From the NCBI RefSeq assembly GCF_031755915.1, contig NC_083386.1:3751001-3815000 (forward strand): a DNA stretch of 64,000 nucleotides. The letters run 5' to 3'. The notes under the pieces are model-generated. The model was not told the DNA's origin. It saw only the letters and a list, made by a program, of their open reading frames with translations, and did no database searches. A program made the translations under genes and the position numbers. Shown here piece after piece: positions 48,502 through 61,659 of the stretch. The stretch is from Ziziphus jujuba. Its lineage: Eukaryota > Streptophyta > Magnoliopsida > Rosales > Rhamnaceae. Every line of letters starts with the position of its first letter. Within the stretch, counting starts at the first letter, position 1.

Positions 48502-51500
48502 TCTTCTGATTCCAAATATGACCTCCATTCCTCCTAATTCCAAGCCGTTTAGAGTTATGTTGATTTAAATTTTGGCTAGACTTTCCCGTCCATTTTCCAG
48601 CCACTGCTATAGAGTTGTAATAAGTTGAGCTAAGTATTCTTAATCCTTGTCTCTCGAACTTTTATTTGGTATATAATTTGTTGATTATGATTGAATATTT
48701 AAAATTTTACTATGTTTGAGCTAATTTTTATAAATACTATAAAATTGGACCGTAATTGAATGTGTCCCAAAGTAATTCTTAGTGAATTTAGGTTCTTAGC
48801 TATCAGGGGAAGCTAAAAGAATGTTAGTTTCATGAAATTAAGTATAAGTAGAAAAACCCCAATTTTTGGGCAACAGGCCATTAGGTTTTGATACATAGTT
48901 GACAATTGGTGCCTAATTTTAGGACCTTAAATGCATATTTGTAATCCTAATTATTTATATTATTTTTATGGAAGCAAAAGTAATGTTTTTTTTTTTTGCA
49001 TTATAGGAATCTAGATGAAACCTATGGCTGATCCTTTGGTGGAGCAATAACAAGCAATGTCAATACTGTGATTGATATATTTCCTTTAAGTTTTATGCTT
49101 GAGTTCTAAAATATTTACAACAATTATCTAATTAATCAAGGTGATTATATTAATATAATGTGTAACACCCCATCCCGAAGTCGCCAGAAATAACTCAAGT
49201 TGATTGAAGTTGTCAGGACCTGTCCAAGATCCATTACTGGAACCCTAGACAAGCCTTGATCCTAGGAAAATTCTACTGGATCTTCCAATGGAAAATCCGA
49301 CAGAACCTTCCCTAAGGGTTGGACTTACCACAAATTCCCTGCACTGAAAATACACTTCTATATATATATATATATCGCCTTATTCCTCCACTTTACTACA
49401 ATTTAATTCCACAATAATCAACACTTCCATAAATTAAACAGGAAACTAATGCAGTATTTAATAAAATATATCCAATACAGTATATAGAGCATCATAAAGT
49501 ACAATTAAGTATGGAAGTTATACAATAAAGGATGGAAAGAAATATTACAATAGAAATAAATGAAAAAAAAGAGAACTCCTCGAAATACGACAGCAACGAA
49601 GGTCAAGCTCAGTCCGGATGAACATCTACCATTCCTTGTACCTAGGGGAACGGATTTAAAAATATGACATGCTAATCATCTCAGTGAGTGACCCTATCTA
49701 CTGTACAATTATAATAGTAACGATAATCATAGTACACTTGAATAATTAAAAATAAATAAGTAAATAAATAATAATTAATTGAAAATAATATTTTCTCTCA
49801 AAATCTTCACCATCCACTCCATTGGAAAGGTTTCCCTTTTAAAACATTTTCGCAACACCCAATCTTTTATGCCTCAAAAATCAAAGAATAATTAATTTAA
49901 TAAATAATTACATAATCAAAATACGAATAAAATACAACAAAATAATTTAAAATACTTGCATTAAAGAAATATAATATAAAAGTGAAATTCAATATATAAT
50001 TCATAAAATTTGAATTAATAAATCAAAATAAACAATGTCAAAAATATAATTTAAATAATTGCAAACAATCATGTAAAATAAGTGGTAAAAATATTATAAA
50101 ATTCATTTTGAAATATTCAATCAATCTATATAATAAAAATATGGAAAGATTCATTTTAAAAATATTAATTTAAAATAAATGACATAAAATATGAATAATT
50201 ATATTTTAGAAAATACTAATTGAAATTAGGCGATAAAATAAATTAAATACATTTAATTTAAAGGCTGCTTTAAAATTTTAGGATTTGAAATTTATATCTA
50301 AAAAATAATACTTGATGCACCACACTATATACCAGTATGCCCTATGATACCCAGCGTCCCGAGTACCATCCGGTGGAAGGCTAAAGAGAGAAACTTGCAT
50401 ATGGTCGCTTCAGCATCCCGACAGCACCGCTGCTTAAACCGTCATTCTGGCCATGGATGGGGACGGCTTATGGCCAATATCAAACTTACCTGCCCTCGGT
50501 ACGATGGCAACTCACGGGAAACATTATAACTTGCGCACTCATTCACATACACAGTATAGAACACCAGTACTGTATGAGTGCGTCTAAAACAAATAACCAT
50601 ATTATTTTAAAAATATAATAATTTTTTCAAAACTCACTGTGGGAATTATATCATTTTTCAAATTCACACTCCCACATTTTTTCTTTAATATCTCCAGCGT
50701 AAATCCATCGATATAAATTCCATCAGTTTCAAATCTATCAATGAAATCAACACTAATTTAAAATAAATATTCCTTCAATTCCTCAAATTTCAAAATTAAT
50801 TAAATCACATGATAAGCATAATAATTAAAAAAGGAAATTGAAATCACAATTTCTTTTAATTAAAAATATATTATTGGCACCCAAACATATATGAAAACAA
50901 CATACATTGGCAATATAATTTAGGTGGAAATTCTCTTAATATCAAATACATAAAACATATTTTTCAAATATCTAATTATAGAATATTCCAACAACAAAAT
51001 TCAATATTTATTAAATTAAACCTCAAATTCAAGAAAATTCTTAAAACCCAAAAATTTTTATAATACACAAATAATTTAATTTCCTTCAATTTTGGCATAA
51101 AATTTCAATTAGAAATTTACTAACAATTAACACATGAAATAAAGTTTCCAAATATATAATCAACACAAAATATATACAATTTACTAACCCAAAAAAATTT
51201 TGAAGGTGGGTCACTCACTTCAAGCACGTGTATCTATCGAGATCCTCTATAGGATCAACTCCACTACCCACACGTGCACCTAAAATATCCACAATACATA
51301 AAACTAATTATTCTAATATTTTAACCGCATAACTTCCAATGGGTACCCTGGGAGTGAACACAAACGACAACCAAAATTTACGAGTAATATACCAAATCGA
51401 AGCTGGTGAAATGAGAATTACGAATCTGGTCTTACTTTCTGGAGATTGGACCCGAGGTGGCTGGAATCTCGCAGGAAAGCTCTCAGATTTTAGACCTTTA

Positions 51501-51589
51501 ATTCTCACAATCTGTTAAGAATTGGGGAAAGTGGACACCAGATTTGGGTTCAGAGGGTCGGACTTAGTGGGAAAGGATGGGCTATGCAT

Positions 51590-51988
51590 GTAATAGCTCA
51601 GACCATCCGCATCAAGATACTGTCCACTTTGGGCCCGGCCCATACGGTTTTGCTCTTCCCGACCCCATTACAACGGTGGGTCACAGGAAAAGACCTCTTG
51701 AAGGGAAAGGTATCCACACGCTTATAAGCCATGCTTCGTTCTCCTTTCCAACCGATGTGGGATGTTACAATCCACCCTCCTTAGGGCCCAGCGTCCTCGC
51801 TGGCACACCGATCCGGGTCCGGCTCTGATACCACTGTAACAGCCCAGCCTACCAGCATGCGATATAGTCTGCTTTGGGCCCGGCCCGCACGGTTTTGTCA
51901 AAACGCGTCACAAGGGAAAGGTATCCACACCCTCTTTTAAGGCATCCTTCGTTCCCCTTTCCAACCTATGTGGGATCTCACAATCCTC
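51590..51988 (-). mobile_element. TRIM-like element, right side truncated
   Basis: LTRs at 51590-51769 and 51835-51982 resemble those of the element at 12383, with an internal region of 65 bp (51770-51834) carrying GGCTCTGATACCAC (primer-binding site in minus sense). After the second LTR six bases (ATCCTC) look like the start of a second internal region, so this was part of a longer tandem array. It then joins a Gypsy LTR lacking its first bases. Confidence 0.82.
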
Positions 51989-54182
51989 CGTCCAAAATTC
52001 CTCACCGGAACCCTAGACAAGCCCTGATCCCAGGGAAATACCACCGAACCTTCCAACAGAAAATCCGGCAGCACCTCCCCTAAGGGTTGGACTTACCATA
52101 AATTTCCTGCACTAAAAATGCACTTCTATATTCATCCCCTTATTCCTCCCACAATACTACACTATGATTCCACAAATTTCAGCACTTCAAAATAAATAAC
52201 AGTAAACCAGTGCTCAAATAATAACTACGTGTCCAATACAGTATACAGAGCATTATACCAATAAATGCGGAATTAATACGATAACAGATAAAGGAGTAAT
52301 ACAAGATGAAGAGGAAAAAGGGAAGAAATACTTCTTGGACTTTTGGCAACGAACTGAGACGTTGGGCTGGCCCCAGACAATCAACGTCTCCCAACCTGGA
52401 CCTAGGGGAACGGAATTTAAAAACGTGAGATGCTAATCATCTCAGTGAGTGACCCTATCTACTGTACACCTTTAATATTAATAATATAAAACATAAAGGA
52501 ACTTAATTAATACCAACAATTAAATAATAAATAAATCATAAACATTTGAAAGTAATATTTTCTCTCAAAACCCTCACTATTCACTCGGTTGAAAATGTTC
52601 TCCTTTTAAAACATTTTAACAAACTCGATATTCGTACTTCTCGAAAACCAAGGGATCAATTAATTTAATCAACAATAGATAAATACCCCAAATATAAATA
52701 AAATGTAATAAGATATAATAAATAAATTTTGAATACTCTGGGGTTTGAAATTTCTTTATCCGAAAATTTATACTTGACGCACCACACCATATACCAGTGA
52801 TGCCCTCCGATACCCAACGTCCCGAGCACCGACTGGCGAGAGATTAAAGAGAGAAACTTGCATAAGGCACTTCGGCGTCCCGATAGTACTGCTGCTGAAA
52901 CCGTCATCCCGGCCAAGGAGGGGGGCGGCTGATGCGCAATATGTAAGACTTGTCTGCCCTCGGTCCAATGGCAACTCACGGGAGACATAATACTTGCGCG
53001 CTAACCACATATACACCGGAACACCAATACTGTATGAGTGCGTCTAAAATAATTATTAATTTAATTATTACCGTACCGATTTTCCAAAAATCTCCGTGGG
53101 AAATAGACCAGTTTTCAATTTCATCATCCCACATATTTTCCTTTAACATACCCAGTACGAAACCATCGATAACAATATAAAAATATTTTTTCTCGTAACA
53201 CGAGGTCCAACAAATAATATTTTACGGGCATAATTATCAAATTTGAAACCACCAATTTAAACAAATAATTTTCTTAAAATATTTAAACCACATACGATTT
53301 ATTACTGAAAATACCTTGCTCATGCGTAATAAATACAATTAAATCACAATAATAAAAATCGGGGTTTTTGGATAATCCAAAATTTACGTTTAGTACCAAC
53401 AAACATATACGCACTTATAAAATAATAATTTTTCACAATTATAATTAAATTGCACCACATGAGCATAATTCCAAATATCAATTAAACACCAAATAAATAT
53501 AATTAATTACCTCAAAATAGGTTTAAAGGTGGGTCACTCACCTGGAACACACAATTAATCCAAGATCCTCCATGGAATCAATTTCACGACTCATCCGTGC
53601 TCTTCCATTGATCTCAATTTAACCGGCGGTGACCGGAATTTGGTCAGAAAGCTTTGGCTGAGTTTAAACTTGAGGGATCTCTCAAACAGTGGGGATTTTG
53701 GGCAATCTAACCCCGGAAATGGACTCAGAGGGGTTGAAAATGGTGGAATAGAGGTATGGGTCGAGCTGGGTTGGTTGGAAGCGGCGAGAATCGCCGGAAA
53801 AACTTAACCCGCTGCCGCCGACTTCACCGGCCCGATCTGGGCTCGTTCGGTATCGATGAGTACTTCACAACCATGCATGAGTCAAAGCTCAACTTTGCAG
53901 GAATAAAAAAGTCAACTCCGACATCCCTTGGACAGTTTGAATCTTGACTTGTTTTGCCCATAACTTTCAAACCGTAGCTCCGTTTTCAACGTTCTACTAG
54001 TCTACAAACCCATGCCAATGTGTACTTCGTAACGGTATCTCAGTCAACCTAGAATTCCATCAAAGTCAAAAAGTCAACTTTTAACCCCTTGGATCAACGG
54101 TCAACGGTCAAAGTCAATGGTCAACGGTCAACCTCGATCAAAGTTGGAAAACTTCCGTTGTACTTTGGGACGGGGTGTTACA
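51989..54182 (-). mobile_element. Main-family LTR lacking its first bases, fused to the TRIM
   Basis: It begins CGTCCAAAATTCCTCACCGG, so the terminal TGTCAGGAC is missing, and it ends GGACGGGGTGTTACA. It is internally shortened relative to its siblings. GTGCA follows it at 54183-54187 and ATGCA precedes the TRIM at 51585-51589. Confidence 0.8.
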
Positions 54183-57144
54183 GTGCAACTGGAAACTTGT
54201 TGGAAAGTTGATTTCCTGATGAGCCACCATGATCACCAGAACCCGTCACCACCGATGGCCACTGGTCATGATTTTTGGAGGAAATGTAGATCAAAGGATG
54301 GATGAATGGATGGGACCGGTGGTGAGGCAAACATAGGCCGGATTGGGGAGAAATCTGGGTTTGAAGCAATTCGCGTCGTTGTCAGAAAATGCCCCGATTT
54401 GGACGCGTCAATGGTCCCGTGGCTGCGAGATTTAGCTAGCCGGTCGGTTTTCAACTGGACTTCAAGGTGGGATGATGCATGTACAGAAAGGGTGGCCGAA
54501 AAATAGCAAATCGGCAGTGGCCGGTGGTGGTCTCTCCTCGCTCTCTCCTCCGCTCTCTCTCTCTCTTTGGTCACACGACTCACACACAGGTTTGATCCAA
54601 TAAGAGGCCATCCCGTGGGTGCCACTGTGCACTCACGGGAAAGGCTGAGGGGTTAACACATGGCGCACATTTTTCACAATAACACCATTTAATTAAAAAT
54701 AATATAAAATAATATTGTATAAAAAAAAGTTTGCAGGTCCATAACTTTTTAATCTGATGTCCAAATTAGGCATGCTGCTAGTCTATAGACTCGTATCGGC
54801 GAGTAGTTTACAATCATACCAGAATCAAATTGAAATTCCACATAAATAAAAATTCAAACTTGGCACCCTTGGACAGATTGGACCGCAACTTGCTTTGCAC
54901 ATAACTTTCAAATGGTAGCTCCGATTTTGACGTGCTACTAATCTATGAACTCGGGACGATACGTACTTTGAGTTGATGCCTCGGTCAATGCAAAATTCCA
55001 TTCAGAACTAAAAGTCAAAATTTTGACCATCTCGGTCAACGGTCAACCTCGGTCAACATGCAAAAATTCCGACGTACTTTGGGATGGGGTGTTATATTGA
55101 CCGAGTTTGACAATCATTGATCGAAAAGGGATCAAACTTTGACTTTTTGATTTGGAAAGAATTCTAGGTTGATCAAGGCACTGTTGCGTAGTACGCATCG
55201 ATCCAAGTTCATAGACTAGTAGTGCGTTGAAAACGGAGCTAGGGTTTGAAAGTTGTGAGTAAAACAAATTGCGGTTCGAACTATCCAAAGGTGTAGAAGT
55301 TGACTTTTTATCCTTGTAAAATTAAGCTTTGACTCATGCACATTTATGAAGTACTCATCGATAAGAGTTCATAGATTAGCGGCACATATGACTTGGACAT
55401 TTGGTTGAAGTTATGGACCTGCAAAGTTTTTCGAATATATGATTTTATTTATATATGATTTTGTATATACATTGTATATATGATTTTGTAAGATTATTTA
55501 TTTACTTTTATTTATTTATTCACTCATTTATTTACTTGTACATTAATTTAAAAGAATTGAGAGTTATAAAAATATTTAGTATTAAGATGATTTTAATATT
55601 TTGAGATTATTGGTTTTTTCGGTGATATTTATATGTGTAGTGTTACATTTGATTTTATAAAATTTGGAAGATTATTAGCTATGTTTAATTTTAATTATTT
55701 ATATTTGTTTATTATTCATTTATTTAGTTATTTATTTATCAAATTACCTAAAGGATTTGTTTTTATGAAATGATAGATTTTATTATTATTATTATTACCA
55801 TTATTAGTGTTAATTATGGTTCCTTTAAGTATTACCCCCCCCCCCCAAAAAAAATGGAGTTCTTAGAATATAACATTATATGTGCGAAATTGGTATTCTT
55901 GCATCTATGATAATACGGTATTTAGATGCATCATAACTATCGAAGTTCTTAGAATATAACGTTATTAGCATCCAGGTTTGTTTTAGTTATCTTGTAGGAG
56001 CTAAGGTGAGCAAGGATGATAGCATTAGTTACACTTCCCTTAGTTATAGGATGACAGGATAGATTTAGGTGATGATATCAGCATGCAGATTGTATTTAGT
56101 TATCCTATGGGAGCTAAGGTGGGCGAAGGCAGACGGGTATTTTATAATGATAGCACTAGCCACCCCTCCTTAGCCATAGAATGGTAGATTGTTCAGCAAC
56201 AGCACCTTTGAGATGTCAACGGGAGCCGACTGCAAGTTTTTCTTCTCTTCCTCCTTCCATCAAATGTTGTTTTGAATGCCAAATATCATTTGACAGCATT
56301 GGTATATTGTATGAAACATCAAGTGTCTTTTCAAGATGTTATATGCTAAGTGTACCACACAGTTCCATAGTAATGACTGATCAAGCCTACAAGTGATTTA
56401 TTATCGTATTTATGTTGCCTATGAGATCAGCATGTTAGATGGTCATGGTAGACAACCACCCCTGACTATATTGGTAGCAGCGAGACTACGAGTGGTTGCA
56501 TGTGTTGATTATCCGTTCAGATGGTTGATACTATAGGACTATGCATTAGTATATAGTGTGGTATATCAGGTGATTTTCTATTATAAAAATGCATTTCAAA
56601 CAAGTTATTACTATTATTATTATTGTTATTATTGTTTGCATGATTGTCAAATATATCCCAATTAATTATTTTTTGGTGAAAAAGTTTGTACAGTACTGGT
56701 GATAGAAATTCAGGTTAGCCTTCAAGCAAGTATTTCAACATTCGAATAGGTTATTCAACCTACTTACATTGGTATTGAAAGTGGTGATGTTATTGAAATT
56801 CTAGTTATAACTTTAATCATTTAATTAAAGTATTATTTTTCTATGTCTATTTTATTTTATTTATTTAATGTTATCTTAAGATTTATCATTTTCCTAGTGG
56901 TGTAAATGTATCAATGTATACTTCCTAAAAAAGCTCTGATGTTGCTATGGACTTAAAAGCATGTATCTTATAATATTTGAAGTACTATAAATTGTGAAAT
57001 TATATTAAGTGAAATGTGTGGGTGGTTATGAATACATATAGAAGTGTATTTTCTGTGCAAAGATAATTTTGGAGAACTATACAAGGAGATACTATTGGAT
57101 TTATGTAAAATTTCATATGGGGTTTCATTAAGTCCGGGTCATCA

Positions 57145-57576
57145 AATAATGTAGTAATTATATTCCTAATAAATAAAAATTATATATATATATATATTGA
57201 TCTTATCAAGTCAACTTGATAGTATAATACTAAAAGCTACACTTGGGATTGAGAGAGAGGAATGGAGGAATGGGGGCACAATTGCTCATTTATGGATAAA
57301 ATTGTAACTATTTAAATATATAAAAAAAAAGCCAAAAAAATTTGAGGGGGGGCATATCCCCCAAAACTATATCCCAATTTTTTTATGAAAATATTTCCCA
57401 AATTATAATGGAAGATATAATGGCATGGTAAATTTTGAAAGTTGTTATTTTTCCAATTAGATTTTATAGTTTTAAATTATTTTCCCAAAATGAAAGTTTT
57501 CTTTATAACAATTTGAATTCTAAGTTTGGTGGGAATATATATATATATATATATATATAATAAGGTCTTTCGTTCG
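57145..57576. other. Unassigned intergenic DNA
   Basis: AT-rich sequence with (TA)n at 57182-57198 and 57537-57559 and a short poly-G run at 57344-57351. No gene or repeat was recognised. Confidence 0.4.
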
Positions 57577-60500
57577 TGTGACACCCCGTTCCAAAGTACA
57601 CCGGAGATTGACCGAGTTGGACCACCATTTTCGAGGAGGGGTAGATCATAACTTTTTGATCTAGATGAAATTTTACATTGATCGAGGCACCGTTGAGAAG
57701 TACATGTTATCCCAAGTTCATAGACTAGTAGCATGTCGAAATCAGAGCTACCCTTTGAAAATTATGAGGAAGACAAATTGCGGCCCAAACTGTTCGAAGG
57801 TGCTAAGTTTAACTTTTTATTTTTGTAGAATTTTGTTTTGAGTCTTGTATGGTTGTAAAGTACTCATAGATATGAGTCTACAGACTAGCGGCATGCTTAA
57901 TTTGAACATTTTGTTGAAAAGTTATGGACTTGCAAATTTTTTCGAATACCATATTATTCTACATTATTTTAAGCATGTGTAAAATGTGTGCACAATTCGT
58001 GCCACATGTCATTTTCTCAGCCAATCCCATGGGTGCATAGTTTCACCCATGGTGGCTTTTTAATTGAGCAAAGAGGCATGTGGGGCATGTGAGAGAAGAG
58101 AGAGAAGGAGGAGGGAGAGAGAGGAGAGAGAGGAGAGAGAGAAAGCCACCACTGACCACCGCCGTATGACCTCGTTCCGGCCATTTTTCTTCTACAAGCA
58201 CCTGACCAACCTCACCACCCTTCCATTTCCAGTCCACCAGCCAAAAATCACCGCCAACCGGCCACCCACATGCCTTGATCAGAGCTTTTTCCATCGACGG
58301 TGCTGATCTCATTTTCAGCTATTTATCCCAAACCAGCCACCCATTTTTGACACTGTTGGTCCCACTAAGACACCCATCTTTTGATCTATCTCCCCACCAA
58401 ATTTTATGACCCTTGGCCATAGGACACACCACCGATTGTGGGATTTTCTGATAGGGCATGATGGCTCATCGGAAAACACAATTCCGATGAGTTCTCAGCA
58501 ATCCCACCTACCCTTCCCCACTAATTTGACTTTCTTGAATCCAAATCCGAGGTTGGTTTCCTTTAATTCATGATGGTTTATGAGATTTGAGGACATTAAT
58601 TCTGAGATTTTTCCAACGAGATTTCGACCACCACAGGTCCGATCTCCGGAAGGTAAGACTCGGTCCTTAATCCTCACACTGTAAGCTTCATTTTGATATA
58701 TTATTTGTGAATTTTGGATACCGTTTGTGTTAGCTCTCCGGGTACCCGTGCATAATATATCCGAATAAAATATTAATTTATTTGATCTTGTATAATATTG
58801 ATATTTTAGGAGCACATGTGGGTCGTGAGACTGACCCTGTGGAGGATCTTAATTGATACGCATGTTCGAGATGAGTGATCCATCTCTAAATTTAATTTCG
58901 AATGTTAAATTAATTATATTTTGTGATGTTTTAATATTTGAAAAGTTTTTATTGTATGTTAAATATTAAACAAATTATTAATTGAAATTTTGATGCCAAA
59001 ATTTGAATAAATCGAAATATATATATATATATATATGTATATATATGTGTGTGTGTGTGCATTAAAGCATATTTTGATTTTGATAAATTATGAAAAATTA
59101 ATTTTTATGAAATTCAAATTTTTAAGAAATTGTTAATTTAATTTTTATTGAATTATTGTTGAATTTAATTGTGGATTATTTATGATTACTAAAAAATATA
59201 TCTCTACAAATTTATGCACTTGTAAATTTTATGCAATTTTAATGAAATTTTGTTTATCTTGAATTTTGAGGATTGAAGAATATTGTTTTAAAATTTATGC
59301 TTAAAAAATATATTTATGCATTTGAATATTGTGGATTTGAATTAGTTATGGTGGAATTGATGGATTTTAAATAATGGATCCATGATGATGATTTAGAAAA
59401 GAAATATGGAAAATTACAGGTTTTAATAAATTGGGTGGTATTTATGTAAATATTGATTTTTATGATTTATAAGTTTTTAGATGCACCATAAAGTGCTGGT
59501 GTTCTGTACTGTATACACATGGATATGTTTAGCGCGCAGGTTTATTTATGAGATTGTCCCGTGATTGTCATCGAATCGAGGATAGATAGGGTATAATGTA
59601 CAGTGAGCATCAGCCGCCTCCATCCATGGCCGAGATGACTGTTAGCAGGGTGTTATGAGACGCCATGCGACCGTATGCTGATTTCTCTCTTTAACCTCTC
59701 CATCAGGCGGTGCTTGGGATGCTGGATATAGAGGTGGCAATTCGTGTTCACGTGTCGGGTTTGTGTCAACCCGTTTAATAATCGTGTCAAAAATGCTCAA
59801 CCCTAATCCGATCCATTTATTAATCGTATCAGGTATCTAAAACACAAATCCGATATGTTTATAAACAGGTCAACCCGACACGACCTATTTAACACGATTA
59901 CTTTAACAGATCATGTTGACATGTTAATCTATTAACCTGAATATTGACCTATTAACCTAAAAATTAACCTATTTATTGAAAATTAACCTATTAATAAAAA
60001 CATTTACTTTTAAAAATTTGTCTTTAAAAAATTAATAATAAAAAAATTACTTTTATAAAAATTTTAAATTTGTAATATTTTTTACTTGTTAAATAATATA
60101 TTATAACTAAAATTATAATTTAAAATCAAATTTAAACGGGTTATAGTGTGTCAATTTCGAGTTGAATGGATCAACCCGAAAATGACACGATTAACAATCG
60201 TGTTAAACAGGTTGACCCGATTATGATCCAAACCCATTTATGATAAACCCAAACCGATTTATTTCGTGTAATTTTCGAATCGTGTCGCCGTATCATGATC
60301 TGCATTGCCACCTCTAGTTGGATACCATAGGGCATCACTGGTATATAGTTGGTGCATCAAATGGTTTTCGCGACATGATTTTCAAAATAAAATATTTTAA
60401 AATTGTATTTAAACTAAAATGTGTTTAATGTTGTTTTTATTGTTTATTTCGATTTGAGATTTAACATAAATTTTATGGAAATTTTATTATGTTTTAATTA

Positions 60501-61517
60501 CCTATTCATATTAATGTTTTAAAATGCGATTTGCTTTGATTTTACTATTTAAATTGATTCGGTGTTTTAAAATAAATTCTATTCTATTATATTTTATTTA
60601 TTATATTCTTACCATTTATTTAAATATTTCTTCTATTAATTAATTGATTATTCTATTTATTTAAATATTTTTGGATTATTTAGTATGAATTTTATTCTGA
60701 TTTTTGTTTTATTTGTTTATGATAATTTATTTAATTGCCATTTAGTAATTGTTATAAAAATTATTTTTATTTTTATTTTATGTTATTTTCACTATAAATT
60801 TTAGATCTTTAAATTATTGTATTTATTTGCAATTTCTTTAATTAATTATTTCTTGATTTTGGGGTATACAAATATCAAATTTTGTGAAAATGTTTTAAAA
60901 TAGGACATTTCCAACTGAGCAAACAATGAGGGTGTACAGAGAAACATTATTTTCAACTATTATAATTAAATTACTTATTTATTATTATTTAAACAAGTTT
61001 ATTTTATTATTATTATTATTGTATAGTAGATTGGATCACTCATTGGGATGATTAGCATCTCCATTTTTTTTTTTTTTTAAATTTTGTTCCTCTAGATCAG
61101 GTTGTAGACTTTGATCGATCGGGGTGAGCTCGATGACATGTTCGTTTCTGAAAGTCCGAAGTCTTCATTTCTTCATTACCTATCTTGTAATATTTCTTTC
61201 TATTTCATGTTGTAATAATTATCATATCTAGAATTTTATCAATACTCTGTATACTATGTTAGATGTATTTATTTAATTGTGCATTGATTCCCTATTATTT
61301 ATTCAAAGTGGTGCAAACTTGTGAAATAACTTGTAGTAAGATAAGAAGAATGAGTTGGTGCATATAGAAGTGTGTTTTCTGTACAGAAAATTTTATGGTA
61401 AGTCCAACCCTTAGGGGAGATGTTATCTGATTTTTTCATTAGAGGGTCTAAAAGGGTTTTTCCTGTGATCAGGACTTGTATAGGGTTCTGATAAACAATC
61501 TTGGATGAGTCTTGATA
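57577..61517 (+). mobile_element. Main-family LTR with a MITE insert
   Basis: It starts TGTGACACCCCGTTCC and ends GGATGAGTCTTGATA; the terminal words are mutated. Purine-rich DNA at 58089-58142, a GC-richer section to 58640 and the segment near 59490-59720 follow the order of the other copies. It is about 3.35 kb without the insert at 59729-60316. No target-site duplication was seen. Confidence 0.82.
59729..60316. mobile_element. hAT-like MITE
   Basis: The ends TAGAGGTGGCAAT and ATTGCCACCTCTA are perfect inverted repeats. An 8-bp duplication GCTGGATA/GTTGGATA (one mismatch) flanks it at 59721-59728 and 60317-60324; 8 bp is the hallmark of hAT transposition. It is 588 bp and AT-rich in the middle. 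Repeated CAACCCG and CGTGTC(A/G) words occur towards both ends. There is no transposase. Confidence 0.92.
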
Positions 61518-61659
61518 GTCCAACATATACTTTAGACAATATATTATTTGAGATTGTTTTTAGGCAATATGTTGCTTTATGTATATCTCGGAAGAAAATT
61601 GTGGATTTGATGCATAATAGAAAAATTATATATATGTATATATATTGAAGGCAAAAATA

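Larger units (their letters stand above)
39214..49160 (+). mobile_element. Third-type Gypsy-like LTR, host of two insertions
   Basis: It starts TATAACATCCCGTACTGAG (a decayed TGTAACATCCCG). Its own sequence occupies 39214-39582, 44875-45317 and 48502-49160. The pieces join smoothly once the inserts at 39583-44874 (GTTAT) and 45318-48501 (TCTTC) are removed. The right end was not found; a main-family LTR begins at 49161. Confidence 0.6.
49211..55096 (-). mobile_element. Main-family LTR in inverted orientation, itself interrupted
   Basis: It starts TGTCAGGACCTGTCC at 49211 and ends GGATGGGGTGTTATA at 55096. Its own sequence is 49211-51589 and about 54183-55096. The match to 45890-46400 in reverse complement (GGGTTCAGAGGGTCGGA, then GTGCAACTGG) shows the split point. 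No clean target-site duplication was found. Confidence 0.8.
49161..57144 (+). mobile_element. Main-family LTR with a diverged body, split by an inverted sibling
   Basis: It starts TGTAACACCCCATCCC. After only 50 bp (49161-49210) it is interrupted by an inverted copy of the same LTR, and it resumes at 55097 with TTGACCGAGTTTGAC. It ends near 57144 with a decayed GTCCGGGTCATCA. The body at 55870-56560 differs from the other copies and has an imperfect duplication (near 55990 and 56095) with the word GGAGCTAAGGTG. A poly-C run is at 55837-55847. Confidence 0.65.

Noticed and set aside
39214..49160. A complete element for the third-type LTR
   Set aside because: Only its left end and joined pieces are visible; no right end or internal region was found, so it is reported as partial.
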